DNA from: an uncultured Aurantimonas sp.
GTDB lineage: Bacteria; Pseudomonadota; Alphaproteobacteria; Rhizobiales; Rhizobiaceae
DNA: 64,000 nucleotides
Direction: 5' to 3'
Assembly: GCA_947488615.1 (NCBI GenBank)
Contig: CANKZU010000001.1
Coordinates: forward strand, 186,001 to 250,000
Below are positions 1 to 9,695 of this stretch, one piece after another; within the stretch, counting starts at the first letter, position 1; each line of letters opens with the position of its first letter. A program made the translations under genes and the position numbers. The notes under the pieces were generated by a model, which had not been told where the DNA came from, ran no database searches, and saw only the letters and a list, made by a program, of their open reading frames with translations.

Positions 1-239
1 ACATAGAGCCCCGTCCGGTCTTCCCGGATCAGTGTCCAGGTCCCGACTGGGCGGGCGGGATCGTGCTGCCAGAGCATGCGAATGCCGGACGAGCCCCGCG
101 TCACCACGGATGCGGTGAAGGCGCCGGGCTCGATGATGTCACCCGCGAGGTCGGCGTCGCCGAAGATGGCGGCGTAGCCCCGCAAACGGCCGGAGGCGTC
201 GGGCCCGGCGAGTTCGATCAATGCCTGTTCGTAGGTCAT
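1..239 (-). CDS. HK97-family prohead protease, GTA-type (partial, C-terminus beyond window)
   Basis: The reverse strand reads MTYEQALIELAGPD... from an ATG at 239 and runs off the window edge after about 79 residues; the ORF track misses it. The segments GYAAIFGDADLAGDIIEPGAF and MLWQHDPARPVGTW are characteristic of HK97-like prohead proteases (a serine protease that matures the capsid during head assembly). Its ATG overlaps the stop of the upstream small gene by 4 bases (ATGA), which indicates translational coupling. The order terminase, portal, small membrane protein, protease matches RcGTA genes g2, g3, g3.5, g4. The rest of the cluster (major capsid, tail) should lie just left of base 1. 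Confidence 0.88.
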   Translation of the reverse strand, partial: MTYEQALIELAGPDASGRLRGYAAIFGDADLAGDIIEPGAFTASVVTRGSSGIRMLWQHDPARPVGTWTLIREDRTGLY

Positions 240-577
240 CGGTTCCTCCAGGGCGCCTTGTCCCGGACACTGAACAACCCCTCCGCGAAGCGCGCGAGAA
301 TGCCGAGCGCCCACCAGGCGCAAAGGCTGGCCGAGGCCGAACCCATCAGCACCAGCTCCATCGAGCTCAAGGTCTCGTCGAGTCCCAGATGCTCGGCCAG
401 CATCAGCCCGGCTGGTGGGCCGAAGACGACGCCGGTGACGATCCCTATGAGAAATCGCGACGCCGCCTCGCGCCGCCCGTGCGGCAACAGATAGGCGACC
501 GAGATGGCCGATCCCGCGACAGCGCCGGCGATCTTGGCGACCCACAGCGCCAGGGCCGACAGCGGCTCGGCGCTCAT
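236..577 (-). CDS. GTA g3.5-like small membrane protein (DUF6107-like)
   Basis: This 113-residue protein sits between portal and prohead protease, the position of RcGTA g3.5. It has two or three hydrophobic stretches (ALWVAKIAGAVAGSAISVAYLL, IVTGVVFGPPAGLMLA, LVLMGSASASLCAWWALGIL), so it is probably an inner-membrane protein. The family assignment to DUF6107 is from memory of the pattern and position; the biochemical role is unknown. Its stop overlaps the start of the protease gene, and about 158 bases separate it from the end of the portal gene. Confidence 0.75.
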   Translation of the reverse strand: MSAEPLSALALWVAKIAGAVAGSAISVAYLLPHGRREAASRFLIGIVTGVVFGPPAGLMLAEHLGLDETLSSMELVLMGSASASLCAWWALGILARFAEGLFSVRDKAPWRNR

Positions 578-735
578 CGTGGTCGCCTTGCGCTGACAGC
601 GCCGGGGCGGAGCTTCATATTGACAATCGCATGGGCTGGTTGCATCGTTCTGTCGTCCTGAAATCTTGTGGGCGAAACAAGCCCTTGGAGCGGAACCGAT
701 CGGTTGCCGCTCTTTTTTGGGCGGCGATTTGGGCG

Positions 736-1953
736 TTACTCCTCTGCCCCGTAGCCAACGGCGACGCGCTTTTCCGAACGCGACAGGAAGTCCGCCGCGC
801 CGACCCGCGCCCAGAGCGCCTCTCGTTCGGCGCTCAGGCCGTCCACCTGGTCGAGATCGACGCCGAGCCTAAGTTCGGGCGCCGCGAAATGCCCCCCGAG
901 CCAATCGCCGATCGCTCCGCTCAACCGGTTGATCAGGGGCAGCACGGTCAGCCGGAGGAAGGCGCGGTTCGCCTCGGCATAGTTCGCGTAGGTCAGATCG
1001 CCCGGTATGCCGAGCAGCATCGGCGGGACGCCGAAGGCCAGCGCGATGTCGCGCGCCGCGCCGTTGCGGGCTTCGATGAAGTCCATGTCCTTCGGCGACA
1101 GCGCCATCGCCTTCCAGTCCAGCCCGCCTTCGAGCAGCATCGGACGCCCGGCGCGCGCCGATCCGGCATAGCCGCTTTCGAGCTCCACCTTGAGGCGGTC
1201 GAATTGCTCCGGCGCGAGATTGCCGCCGTCGGCCGGCTGGTAGACCAGCGCCCCGGACGGGCGCGCGGAATTATCCAGCAGCGCCTTGTTCCAGCGCGAT
1301 GCCGCATTGTGCAGGTCGAGCGCTGTCTGCGCTGCCGCGAGTGGCGAATAGCCGGCCATCTCCGCCAAGGGATGGAACAGACGCACATGCAGGAGCGCGC
1401 TTGGCTTGCCGTCGCTGCCTTCGACAGCGATGCGGCGGACCGAATGGCCAGCCCTGTACTCGTAGCCGTCCGGCCATCCGTCGCGTCCTTCGATGATCCG
1501 GATCCGATCCGGACGCAGCGAATACAGCGCTTTGATCTCGCTTTCGAAGTTTGCCACCTCGAGATAGGCGTTGCCTGACAAGAGCAGATGTCCACACAAC
1601 GTCTCGACGAGGCTCGGCCCATCCGTCGCGCTGTTCGGCCGGCGCATCAGATCGAGGATCGGATGCCGGACGACCTCATTCGGGCCGTCGTAAAGAACAA
1701 AGGGGATGGCCGCCGCGGTCTCCGCGATCAGTCGCACCGAACGGTAGACGATCGGGTTTTGCATGAAACCGAGCCGCGCCAGCGCCTCATAGGACCGCTC
1801 GCTCCAGGCGCCGGGATCGCCCGCTCCCGAGAACACCAGCGTGCCGCCGGCATAGCCCGCGCCCTTGCTTTCTCGTCCCGCGGCATTCGCACCAACGGGC
1901 GCGCGCGTCTGCGCGCCGCCGAGCCAGCCGGCGATCGTCGTCATCAGTCCCAT
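736..1953 (-). CDS. Phage/GTA portal protein (HK97 family)
   Basis: Portal proteins form the dodecameric ring through which DNA enters the capsid. The product contains the HK97-type portal signatures NPIVYRSVRLIAETAAAIPF, DGPSLVETLCGHLLLSGNAYLE and AFGVPPMLLGIPGDLTYANYAEA. The ORF track starts at 2049, but that start lies inside the terminase gene; the ATG at 1953 (MGLMTTIAGWLGG) follows a GGAGA box 5 bases upstream and gives 405 residues, close to the RcGTA portal size. The terminase ends at 1992, leaving a 38-base gap. Equivalent to RcGTA g3. Confidence 0.92.
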   Translation of the reverse strand: MGLMTTIAGWLGGAQTRAPVGANAAGRESKGAGYAGGTLVFSGAGDPGAWSERSYEALARLGFMQNPIVYRSVRLIAETAAAIPFVLYDGPNEVVRHPILDLMRRPNSATDGPSLVETLCGHLLLSGNAYLEVANFESEIKALYSLRPDRIRIIEGRDGWPDGYEYRAGHSVRRIAVEGSDGKPSALLHVRLFHPLAEMAGYSPLAAAQTALDLHNAASRWNKALLDNSARPSGALVYQPADGGNLAPEQFDRLKVELESGYAGSARAGRPMLLEGGLDWKAMALSPKDMDFIEARNGAARDIALAFGVPPMLLGIPGDLTYANYAEANRAFLRLTVLPLINRLSGAIGDWLGGHFAAPELRLGVDLDQVDGLSAEREALWARVGAADFLSRSEKRVAVGYGAEE

Positions 1954-1991
1954 CGATGTCTCCAGATTGTCGTCTTCGGCGGCCGTTCGGT

Positions 1992-3353
1992 TCAGAACCC
2001 ACGCACTCGGGGTTCCCGCGTCGGCCCCATCAGGGCCGTCACGGCCCAAACCAGCGCGTCGAGCCGGTCGGGCGAACGGCCGCCCGTCAGCCCATCCGGG
2101 CCGAAATCCGCCATTTCATCCTCGAGCTCGGGAAACCGTCCCGCATGGCGCACGCGGCCCTGTTCGTAAAGCGCCGCCACCGGCTCGGCCCGCACCCATT
2201 TGCCGCGGCTTGCCCGCACGGCCCGGAACGGCACATGCGGTGCACAGGTCCGGATCACCGCCTCGACCATGTCGCCGCCCTGATTGACCTCGGCGATGAT
2301 CCTGTCGGCCGCCAGCCGCTCGTAGAGCGCCACCGCGGCCCCTGCCCACTCATGCGGCTTGACCCCTTGGCGCGAGGCATCCGCAAGCACATAGACGATG
2401 CCGTCGGCGGCACAGCCGGCCGCCATGATGCCGCATGCATCGGAGCGTGCCGTCGCCGTCGCCGGCGGATCGATCGCCACCACGATGCGCCGCAAATCCG
2501 GCGCGGCCCTGACGCGGGCGCGCTCGATCGCTTGCAGATCGAACAGCGCGTCCTCCCGCGCTTCGATCATCAGACCTTCCAGTTCCTGCCGCCCGAGCCG
2601 GGAGCCGCCATAGCGGGTCTCCATCGCGGCCAGAAAGCCAGGCGCGAGATTGCGGGCGTTCTCAGCCGTTCGCATGTGGCTCGTCACCGTCGCCGGATCG
2701 GTGATCAGCCGCTTCAAAAGCGGGATCGGCCGCGGTGTCGTCGTAAACAGCGCCCGGGGCTGCTCGCCAAGGCGCAGTCCGAACTGCAAATTGTCGAAGC
2801 ACGCCTCGCCATGGACCCATTTGGCGAACTCGTCGCCCCAGGCCGCATCGAATTGGTAGCCGCGCAGCGCGTCCGGGTCCTCGGAAGAAAAGATCTGCGC
2901 GACCGCGCCGTTCGCGAAGACCACCCGGCGACGGCTCACCTCGAAAACTGGTCGCGGACCTGTCGAGACGGCCATCAGGCCGCTTTCGCCGTCGACCATC
3001 ACCTCGCGCGCATCGCCGAGCGTCTCGGCGATCAGTGCGATCCTGCCGTGCGGCCGGGTGGCGAATAGCCCATTGCCCGCCGCCATTGCTTGCACCCATT
3101 CCGCGCCGGCCCGGGTCTTGCCCGATCCCCGACCGCCGATCAGCAGCCATTGTCGCCATGCGCCGGGCGGCGGCAATTGGGCTGGCCTTGCATAGGACGG
3201 CCACACCGGCATCGCGGCCCGAAGCGCGGATGCCGGAGTTTGCTCAAGGGTATCGCCTGTCCGATGCCAGAATTCGGGGTCCGATAGGTGATGGTCGTCC
3301 TCTTCCGCACCATCCGCCACCGCCTCCCCTTCACGCTCCGCAGCGTCCGTCAT
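1992..3353 (-). CDS. Terminase large subunit, GTA-type
   Basis: This is the DNA-packaging ATPase/nuclease. A Walker A motif GGRGSGKTRAGAEW is at about residue 73, and the ATPase region continues with FEVSRRRVVFANGA and RGYQFDAAWGDEF (Walker B-like). The C-terminal nuclease half holds VVAIDPPATA and the acidic AEVNQGGDMV. At 453 residues it has the usual GTA terminase length. Its ATG shares one base with the stop of the preceding g1-like gene (TGATG). It corresponds to RcGTA g2. Confidence 0.93.
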   Translation of the reverse strand: MTDAAEREGEAVADGAEEDDHHLSDPEFWHRTGDTLEQTPASALRAAMPVWPSYARPAQLPPPGAWRQWLLIGGRGSGKTRAGAEWVQAMAAGNGLFATRPHGRIALIAETLGDAREVMVDGESGLMAVSTGPRPVFEVSRRRVVFANGAVAQIFSSEDPDALRGYQFDAAWGDEFAKWVHGEACFDNLQFGLRLGEQPRALFTTTPRPIPLLKRLITDPATVTSHMRTAENARNLAPGFLAAMETRYGGSRLGRQELEGLMIEAREDALFDLQAIERARVRAAPDLRRIVVAIDPPATATARSDACGIMAAGCAADGIVYVLADASRQGVKPHEWAGAAVALYERLAADRIIAEVNQGGDMVEAVIRTCAPHVPFRAVRASRGKWVRAEPVAALYEQGRVRHAGRFPELEDEMADFGPDGLTGGRSPDRLDALVWAVTALMGPTREPRVRGF

Positions 3354-3835
3354 CAGGACCCTGCCGGCACGCCGGCCGGTTCATCGGCGTCCCGCTTCAT
3401 TGATGTCGGGGCCGTCCCGTCGCTCGGCGGGGTCGCGGCGTCGCCGGCGAACGCGCCCGTAGCGGTGTCGAACAGCGCCGGTCCAGCCCGCCGTCGCGCA
3501 TCGAGGTTGCGCAGCCGGTTCAACAACTCCTCACGAAGCCGCGCCGTCTCGGCCCCGTCCTCATCACCGCCCTGGGCGGCGAGCATTTCGAGTCGCCGCA
3601 ATTCCAGAAGCTTTTCCAATGTGCGGGTCATTTGGACCAGCAGATCGATGCGTTCCTTGGCCGCCGCAAATTCCCGCGTCCTGTCCGTCCCGACGCCGGC
3701 AGCACCCTTTGGTCGCCCAACCGCGGTCTGGCCGAGCGCCTCCTTTACCGGTTTATATTCCTTTATCGCGATTTCGAAGATGTCGATCTCGCGCGTCAGC
3801 AGAGCCAGCAACCGATCCGATGGCAGCTTCACCAT
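3353..3835 (-). CDS. GTA g1-like protein (putative small terminase subunit)
   Basis: A 160-residue, mostly helical charged protein (MVKLPSDRLLALLTREIDIFEIAIKEYKPV...) lies immediately upstream of the terminase gene. It contains heptad-like stretches (RIDLLVQMTRTLEKLLELRRLEML) compatible with an oligomeric small terminase. In RcGTA the g1 product is a DNA-binding packaging protein; function here is inferred from position and helix content. I start it at the second ATG (3835); the ORF track adds MRVRRH from 3853. An AT-rich gap to 4008 probably contains the cluster promoter. Confidence 0.7.
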   Translation of the reverse strand: MVKLPSDRLLALLTREIDIFEIAIKEYKPVKEALGQTAVGRPKGAAGVGTDRTREFAAAKERIDLLVQMTRTLEKLLELRRLEMLAAQGGDEDGAETARLREELLNRLRNLDARRRAGPALFDTATGAFAGDAATPPSDGTAPTSMKRDADEPAGVPAGS

Positions 3836-4008
3836 GTGTCGCCTCACCCTCATCTACCACGAATATTCGCTGGAAAAGCGAGAATACGCCACAGAAAAGG
3901 CGGCTGAGGTGAAGACCCCGCCGCCCGCAATTTCTCGACTGTATGTGAAAGCTAACAAAGCACCGTGACGGTGTCAAGGAATATTTTCATATTTCTGATC
4001 GAACCCGA
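3836..4008. other. AT-rich intergenic region upstream of the GTA cluster
   Basis: About 170 bases, notably AT-richer than the flanks, with a G+C-rich inverted patch (gcggctgag...ccgccgc). It is the likely location of the promoter for the leftward GTA cluster. I could not identify a specific regulator site. Confidence 0.4.
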
Positions 4009-4485
4009 TCAAGCCGCATCGTCCATCGGGTTCGTCCCGGGCCATTCCGCCACGTGCTCTTCGTAGTCCTCCATCTCCATCCCGACTTCGCTGACCGTGC
4101 GGTCGCGCACCGATATGCCCGCTTCATGCACGGTCTCCCGATCGCCGGATACCAGGTGGTGCCACCAGTAGAGATCGCGCCCCTCGCCCACCAGGCGATA
4201 GGCGCACGTCGGAGGCAGCCAGGTCAGCTCGCGCACTTTTGCCGCATCGAGCGCGACGCAATCCGGCACGGTGGCTTGCCGATTCTCATAATCGCGGCAC
4301 CGGCATGCGTGGCCGTCGAGCAGCTGACAACTCACATTCGTCCACGCGATCTCACCGGTATCCCAGTCTTCCAGCTTGTTCAGGCAGCAGCGTCCACAGC
4401 CGTCGCACAGCGATTCCCACTCCTGCGAACTCATCGCCTCGAGCGGTTTCTCACGCCAAAAAGGCTTGTTGCCGAAATCACGCAT
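4009..4485 (-). CDS. YcgN-family cysteine cluster protein (UPF0260)
   Basis: The protein starts [37 protein letters not shown], the hallmark of the YcgN/UPF0260 family. Cysteines in [22 protein letters not shown] and PDCVAL form the family's Cys cluster, presumed to bind Zn or an Fe-S centre. I prefer the ATG at 4485 because family members begin just before the KPFW motif; the track ORF begins at 4521 with an extra [12 protein letters not shown]. The physiological role of the family is poorly defined. The gene is separated from the GTA genes and is probably unrelated to them. Confidence 0.85.
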   Translation of the reverse strand: MRDFGNKPFWREKPLEAMSSQEWESLCDGCGRCCLNKLEDWDTGEIAWTNVSCQLLDGHACRCRDYENRQATVPDCVALDAAKVRELTWLPPTCAYRLVGEGRDLYWWHHLVSGDRETVHEAGISVRDRTVSEVGMEMEDYEEHVAEWPGTNPMDDAA

Positions 4486-4641
4486 GGGCGAAATGTCTGA
4501 CCTTTCTCGCGACTTTTTCATGTGGTCTAGGTATATGGGAACGACAGGGTTTTCTAAAGGGACGTTGGTAACCGGGGGCTCGCGGGCGGCACGCTTTGGC
4601 GCCGCTGCGACGGACCGCTGCCCCCCGACGACAGTGACAGG

Positions 4642-6801
4642 TTGAAGTTGCAGAACTCCTCGAAAAAAACTCTCCGGCGCCGGCAGCCGTCACGGTTGAT
4701 CGAGATCGATGCCTGGATCGACTCGAGCCTGTGGCGGTTTTTCCGCGCGTTCGCCGCGTGGTGGGAAAACATCACCATTGTCTCACGCAAGTTCCGGGCG
4801 CGCGGTTTCAACCGGTTCGTCTTCGAAGTCGCCGGGGAAGGCATGACTCTGGGCCTGGCGGGATTCGTCCTGCTCTTGGCGCTCGCGCAACCGGCAATGA
4901 AGGTCACGGCCAAGGGACTGCCGCAGGAAACCGACTTCTCGGTCCTGTTCCTTGACCGCCATGGCGATGAGATCGGGCGACGCGGCGTGCTCAGGTCGGC
5001 TGCGGTGCCGATCGATGAATTGCCCGACGCGTTCGTCAAGGCAGTGCTGGCGACCGAAGATCGGCGATTCTTCGAGCATTGGGGGATCGATCTGTTCGGT
5101 CTCATGCGCGCGATGTCCGAAAACGCTCGCGCCGGAGGCGTCGTGCAGGGCGGCTCCACCCTGACCCAGCAGCTCGCCAAGAACCTGTTCCTGTCGAATG
5201 AGCGGACCCTCGATCGCAAGATCAAGGAGGCGTTCATCTCCCTCTGGCTGGAAGCCAATCTGACCAAACGGGAAATTCTCGCGATGTATCTCGACCGCGC
5301 CTATATGGGCGGCGGCAGCTTCGGGGCCGCCGCAGCAGCCGAGTTCTATTTCGATAAGAACATTCGCGACGTCTCGATGGCGGAGGCCGCGATGCTTGCG
5401 GGTCTCTTCAAGGCTCCCGCCAAATACGCTCCTCACATCAATTTGCCCGCGGCCCGCGCCCGTGCGAACGAGGTTCTGACCAATATGGTCCAGGCCAGTT
5501 TCGTCACTGAGGGTCAGGTCGTGGCCGCTCGTCGGCAACCGGCCATCTCCGTTGACCGTTCGGTGACGCAGTCGCCCGACTACTTCCTCGATTATGCCTT
5601 CGAGGAGGTCCAGCAGATCGCTCGCGACAGCGGCCTGAAGCAGCGCAATTTCGTCGCCCGCGCCACGATCGACCTGCGGCTTCAGCAGCTCGCGGATGAG
5701 GCGGTCGAATACCATCTACGGCAGTTCGGCACAAAATACGCCGTTGATGAAGCCGCGATGGTAGTGCTTGGCGACGATGGCGGCGTGCGCGCCGTGGTCG
5801 GCGGAAGGGACTACGGCATCTCGCAGTTCAACCGCGCCACGAGGGCGCTGCGGCAGCCGGGTTCCTCGTTCAAGGTCTTCATCTATGCCGCGGCGATGCA
5901 GGCCGGAATGAAGCCGGGCGACACCATCGTCGACAGCCCCGTCACCATCGGCAATTGGTCGCCGCAGAATTACGGCCGATCGTTTGCCGGCAGGGTGACG
6001 CTAGCCAATGCCCTGGCCCGCTCTTTGAACGTACCGGCCGTCAAGCTCAGCCAGCAAGTCGGCATGGACACTGTGACCGCGACGGCGAAGGCGATGGGCG
6101 TTGAATCTCCTCTGCGCGGCGACAAGACGATGGCGCTCGGGACGAGCGAAGTGACGGTCCTCGACCAGGCCACGGCCTATGGGGTTTTCGTCAATGGCGG
6201 CATGGAGACCCGGCGGCACGCGATCACGCAGCTAACGGATGCGTCCGGCAAGACGCTTTGGGACGTCCGCAATGATCTGCCGCCGCCCCGCCGTGTCCTC
6301 AGCGAGGAAGCAACCAAGTCGATGAACGAAATGCTGGTCGGCGTCACCGAGCGCGGCACTGCAAGGCGGGCGCAGCTTTCGATGACCCGTGTCGGCGGCA
6401 AGACGGGCACGACGCAGAGCTATCGGGACGGCTGGTTCGTCGGTTACACCGGCAATTTCAGCGCTGCCGTCTGGTTCGGAAACGATAGCTTCAAGCCGAC
6501 CAACAATTTGACGGGGGGTTCGCTACCGGCAATGACCTGGCAGCGCTTCATGGAGACGGCACATCAGAATATCGAATTGAAGCCGATCCCGTTCATCGAC
6601 AACCCGTTCCCGGAAGAGAAACGCGAGGTTGCCGCAGCCGATGGCGATACGCCGACGGCCCGCGGCCCCCAAACGCTCAGGAAAGCTGCGGAGGATGTTC
6701 TGGCCGACATAGCCGAGCGGCTCGAAACCTTGCCGCCGCTTGAGCCAGAGCAACTGGCAGCGGCGCGATCGGCGGCCGATGCGGCGCCGGCGCAGCAGTA
6801 A
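4642..6801 (+). CDS. Penicillin-binding protein 1A-like bifunctional transglycosylase/transpeptidase
   Basis: Class A PBP that polymerises and cross-links peptidoglycan in the periplasm. One membrane anchor lies at about residues 68-86, preceded by an unusually long basic cytoplasmic tail. The GT51 domain shows [16 protein letters not shown] and [15 protein letters not shown]; the transpeptidase has the SxxK box GSSFK (about residue 408), SLN and KTGTTQ (about residue 584). A Pro/Ala-rich C-terminal tail follows. At 719 residues it has normal family length. The start is a TTG at 4642; a later in-frame ATG at 4843 would remove the tail and touch the anchor, so the upstream start is preferred though uncertain. 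Confidence 0.92.
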   Translation: MKLQNSSKKTLRRRQPSRLIEIDAWIDSSLWRFFRAFAAWWENITIVSRKFRARGFNRFVFEVAGEGMTLGLAGFVLLLALAQPAMKVTAKGLPQETDFSVLFLDRHGDEIGRRGVLRSAAVPIDELPDAFVKAVLATEDRRFFEHWGIDLFGLMRAMSENARAGGVVQGGSTLTQQLAKNLFLSNERTLDRKIKEAFISLWLEANLTKREILAMYLDRAYMGGGSFGAAAAAEFYFDKNIRDVSMAEAAMLAGLFKAPAKYAPHINLPAARARANEVLTNMVQASFVTEGQVVAARRQPAISVDRSVTQSPDYFLDYAFEEVQQIARDSGLKQRNFVARATIDLRLQQLADEAVEYHLRQFGTKYAVDEAAMVVLGDDGGVRAVVGGRDYGISQFNRATRALRQPGSSFKVFIYAAAMQAGMKPGDTIVDSPVTIGNWSPQNYGRSFAGRVTLANALARSLNVPAVKLSQQVGMDTVTATAKAMGVESPLRGDKTMALGTSEVTVLDQATAYGVFVNGGMETRRHAITQLTDASGKTLWDVRNDLPPPRRVLSEEATKSMNEMLVGVTERGTARRAQLSMTRVGGKTGTTQSYRDGWFVGYTGNFSAAVWFGNDSFKPTNNLTGGSLPAMTWQRFMETAHQNIELKPIPFIDNPFPEEKREVAAADGDTPTARGPQTLRKAAEDVLADIAERLETLPPLEPEQLAAARSAADAAPAQQ

Positions 6802-6806
6802 GCCTC

Positions 6807-6938
6807 CCGTAGCCTCAGACCTCGCGCGGAATGAGGAAACGTGGGAACCGGTATTCCGCCCGCATTCCGCGCTCACTGACTGGAACCGATCACTTTCATG
6901 AAATCGGATCGGCTTGATCCTATTTCATCGTGATCTAT
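6807..6938. repeat. Dispersed intergenic repeat, copy 1
   Basis: The stretch between the PBP gene and the DUF1214 gene matches 13590-13720 in direct orientation. Shared blocks are acctcgcgcgg-atgagga, gactggaaccga and the arm catgaaatcggatcg facing cgatcctatttcatc-like sequence, giving imperfect internal palindromes. It resembles the intergenic palindromic repeats common in Hyphomicrobiales. No ORF is supported here. Confidence 0.7.
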
Positions 6939-6957
6939 CGGACCGGATAATCGGCTT

Positions 6958-7542
6958 ATGCGTTACACCCTTCTCGTCCTGATTGCCCTAGCTATCGCGC
7001 TCGGCCTCGGTGGCTGGTCCGCGAACTGGGCGCTGGACGAATCGGCGGAGATCGGTACCGTCACGGTAGGCCCTTGGGCGGCTAATCCATTTGCGGGCTC
7101 CCCCGAAGCCGACCCCTATTCAAAGGCCCGTTTGGCACGGGTGGGCAATCTGACGCTTGGCATTGGCGAAGGCATCTTGTTCACCGCCGACAGCGACAGT
7201 GCGGATCGGCCGCTGCGCCGCCAATGCCAATATAGGATTGCCGGACAAACTCCGCCCACCCGGATCTGGACACTCTCCCCGTATACGCCGGAAGGCCGGC
7301 TGATCCAGCCCGGCGCCGGCAGGGCCGGATGGCTTACCTCGCACAATCTGATGCGGGCCGAGGATAATTCCTTCGTGGTCGCGATCGGCCCTGTGGCAAG
7401 AGCCGGTAACTGGCTGGCCACGTCTGGCCAAGGGCCACTCGTCCTCGCGCTGGCACTGTATGATACGCCCGCCAGCGCATCCAGTGGCGTCGACAGTCTT
7501 TCCTTGCCTGATATCGAATTGGAGACCTGCTTCGATGGGTAA
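6958..7542 (+). CDS. DUF1214 domain protein, membrane-anchored
   Basis: A 194-residue protein with an N-terminal signal anchor (TLLVLIALAIALGLGGWSANW) and a periplasmic DUF1214-type domain. Typical features are PEADPYSKARLARVGNLTLG near the start of the domain and FVVAIGPVARAGNWL near its end. The cysteine pair (QCQYRI and LETCFDG) may form a disulphide. It overlaps the next gene, a DUF1254 protein, by 8 bases, and the two families frequently occur together. Function is unknown; the fold suggests an envelope protein. Confidence 0.85.
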   Translation: MRYTLLVLIALAIALGLGGWSANWALDESAEIGTVTVGPWAANPFAGSPEADPYSKARLARVGNLTLGIGEGILFTADSDSADRPLRRQCQYRIAGQTPPTRIWTLSPYTPEGRLIQPGAGRAGWLTSHNLMRAEDNSFVVAIGPVARAGNWLATSGQGPLVLALALYDTPASASSGVDSLSLPDIELETCFDG

Positions 7543-8158
7543 GCTGCTTCTTGCCGTCGCGATCGGCCTGGTGGGCGCCGTCATCGTTCACATTGCCGTG
7601 ATTTTCGCCATGCCGCGGGTCGCCGGAAACAATGCATGGGCACGCTTCTCCAACCTTGGTCAAATATACGATATCGTCAGCGTCGAGCCGTTGCGCAGCG
7701 CCGGATCGGACGCGATCGCGCCCGCGCTGGGGTCCGACCGGCAGGATTTCGCCTTTGTCGATCCCGCATTCGTCACCGCGAGCTGCCGCTTCTCGGTCGC
7801 GAATGGGCCGGTTCGCATCCTTGCCAATTATGACGAGAGCCCCTTCTGGTCGGCCTCGATCTACGACAGGCGCGGCGACAATCTCTACAGCATCAACGAC
7901 CGGTCGGCCGTTGATGGCATGTTCAATCTTCTCGTTGGGAGCAAGGAACAGATCGTCGAGTTCAATGCCGACCTCGACACGGACACCGAGGAGACCACGA
8001 TCCCGGTGGAACTCGACCTGAGCGAAGGCTACATGACCATTCGCGTGTTGGTCGATGAGGAAAGCAAACGCCCTTCTGCCAGAGCCTTCGTCAATTCACT
8101 GCGATGCGAGCCAATCGAACCGGCGGTGGCGAGCCGTCCGGACAATCGCGACAGCTGA
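7535..8158 (+). CDS. DUF1254 domain protein, membrane-anchored
   Basis: A 207-residue protein starting MGKLLLAVAIGLVGAVIVHIAVIFAMPRV, a signal anchor, followed by a short DUF1254-type domain (WARFSNLGQIYDIVSVEPL, FVDPAFVTASCRF, PFWSASIYDRRGDNLYSIND). The start at 7535 is favoured over the track start at 7460 because GGAGA lies 9 bases upstream and it gives a normal signal anchor. Translation is coupled to the DUF1214 gene. The two products probably act together in the envelope; no function is established. Confidence 0.83.
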   Translation: MGKLLLAVAIGLVGAVIVHIAVIFAMPRVAGNNAWARFSNLGQIYDIVSVEPLRSAGSDAIAPALGSDRQDFAFVDPAFVTASCRFSVANGPVRILANYDESPFWSASIYDRRGDNLYSINDRSAVDGMFNLLVGSKEQIVEFNADLDTDTEETTIPVELDLSEGYMTIRVLVDEESKRPSARAFVNSLRCEPIEPAVASRPDNRDS

Positions 8159-8542
8159 GCCCGACGGTTTTGACCAACCGCCCTCCTGAAACGATCGTTA
8201 TGACGATCGCTTTCTATCTCGGTCGCGTGGCGTGCCGGTCGAAGCGGTGTCTCGCCCCGTCGAGCGATTCACGACGAATACAGGGCAAGAGGACGATCTC
8301 GCCCTTCGATTCATGCGAGCGGATTGCGTTCCGCCGGCCTGCCGGGGCCGGGCTACGGGGCACAAATTTCAGAACGACTGTCACGGTCCGCTTCCCTTCC
8401 GGCTGGCCGACTTCATCGGCACCGGCGCGTTGCTCGCCGGCCTCCTTGCAAGAGCAGACCTCAGGAGGGTTAACAGCTTGCTAAGAAATCTTGCGTAATT
8501 CTTCGCGGCGAGGAAACCATTGATCAACCATCCAGGAGTCCC
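8159..8542. other. Intergenic region, no gene supported
   Basis: About 380 bases between the DUF1254 and DUF2336 genes. The short plus-strand ORFs here (for example 8104-8484) lack a ribosome site and family character. A small palindrome aacgatcgttatgacgatcgctt occurs near 8190. The AT-richer end before 8543 (ttaacagcttgctaagaaatcttgcg) probably holds the promoter of the DUF2336 gene. Confidence 0.4.
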
Positions 8543-9601
8543 ATGAAGGACGTCGTGCCGAGCATTTTTCGAATGCTCGAAAAGCAGGCCGGCCAAGGCG
8601 GTTTCGACACGATCGTGACTGCCGCCGTCACCAGCTTCGCCGCCCATCGTAATCCGAGCGAGCGGCAGGCGCACGAATTCGGTCGGCTTGTCGCCCCGGC
8701 CTGGGGCAAGATCGGCACCAAGACACAACGGGCGCTCGCGGCGGCACTCTCCCAGTCCCCGCGGGTACCGCGAACCATCGTCGAAAAACTCCTCGCCGCC
8801 CCGATCGACACCGCGGCGCCATTCCTGCTTGCGAGCCCCTGCCTGACTGCCGACGATATCGAGACGCTCGCCAACCGGTCGAGCCCGAAGCTGCAACGAA
8901 TCCTGGACCGGCGGCGAGCGGCCGAGCAAGCAACGCTCCAACAGCTCGCCGAGGCGAGTATTCCGGCCGCAGTGCCTGCTCACTCAACGGCGCCCGCGGG
9001 CGCGACCAAAGAAGCAGCGAATGTCGTCACATCCGACATGAACAGCGCGGCCAGGTCACACACGGACGAACCATCGAACGCCAGCGCGGCACGCGCCACC
9101 CTGCTTCGCCTGGCTGAACCCGGAAAGCATCTGGCCAAGCCTGAGGCCAGCGCACCGACAACGGTCGTCGGCATCGTCGAAATGGCTCGGGCTGGATGCA
9201 CGAATTTGGCCTATGATGGCCTCGCGCTCATGCTGAAGGTCCCGGATTCTCGCATGCGGGAGACGATCGACGATCCGACCGGCGAGATCCTCGCGGCGGC
9301 GCTGAAGGCGATCGGCGTGGGGCCGGCCGACGCCTTGACGATCATCATGCTGCTGAAACCGCGGGTCGGCCTGGACATCGCGGCCTTCACCGCGATGAAG
9401 TCCGCCTATCGCGACCTGGACGTCAACGAGTGTCGCGGCCGCTTCGAGCTTTCCTCCGCGCCCCCCGCACGCAAGCCGGCCATCCACCAACGCCAGTACG
9501 CGGATCTTGAACCGAGAATCGAAGCGTCGGCCCCTCGCCCGGCCTTCGGCCGCCGTCGCGCGCTGCCGAGGCAAAACGAACAATTCAGCGCCAAACGCTG
9601 A
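8543..9601 (+). CDS. DUF2336 domain protein
   Basis: A 352-residue soluble protein. The N-terminal part shows HEAT-like helical repeats typical of DUF2336 (VAPAWGKIGTKTQRALAAALSQSPRVPRTIVEKLL, LLASPCLTADDIETLANR). A Pro/Ala/Ser-rich linker follows, then a second helical region. Members of this family are alphaproteobacterial and of unknown function. Ribosome site AGGAG lies just before the ATG. The far C-terminus (RRRALPRQNEQF) is basic and probably disordered. Confidence 0.82.
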   Translation: MKDVVPSIFRMLEKQAGQGGFDTIVTAAVTSFAAHRNPSERQAHEFGRLVAPAWGKIGTKTQRALAAALSQSPRVPRTIVEKLLAAPIDTAAPFLLASPCLTADDIETLANRSSPKLQRILDRRRAAEQATLQQLAEASIPAAVPAHSTAPAGATKEAANVVTSDMNSAARSHTDEPSNASAARATLLRLAEPGKHLAKPEASAPTTVVGIVEMARAGCTNLAYDGLALMLKVPDSRMRETIDDPTGEILAAALKAIGVGPADALTIIMLLKPRVGLDIAAFTAMKSAYRDLDVNECRGRFELSSAPPARKPAIHQRQYADLEPRIEASAPRPAFGRRRALPRQNEQFSAKR

Positions 9602-9695
9602 CGCTTCACGGCTGCAAGAATGGCTGACGATCTCCCGGCGGCTGTTCCGCGCAGGTCAATTCGCTGGCAGCGACAGACCGGCCCGTCGATACAGA

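Noticed and set aside
1-3835. Active prophage
   Set aside because: Only head-packaging genes in the GTA order are visible, with host-like composition; no integrase, repressor or lysis genes occur in the adjacent sequence.
8104-8484. 126-residue plus-strand ORF after the DUF1254 gene
   Set aside because: Overlaps the end of the DUF1254 gene in another frame, lacks a ribosome site and shows no protein-like pattern.
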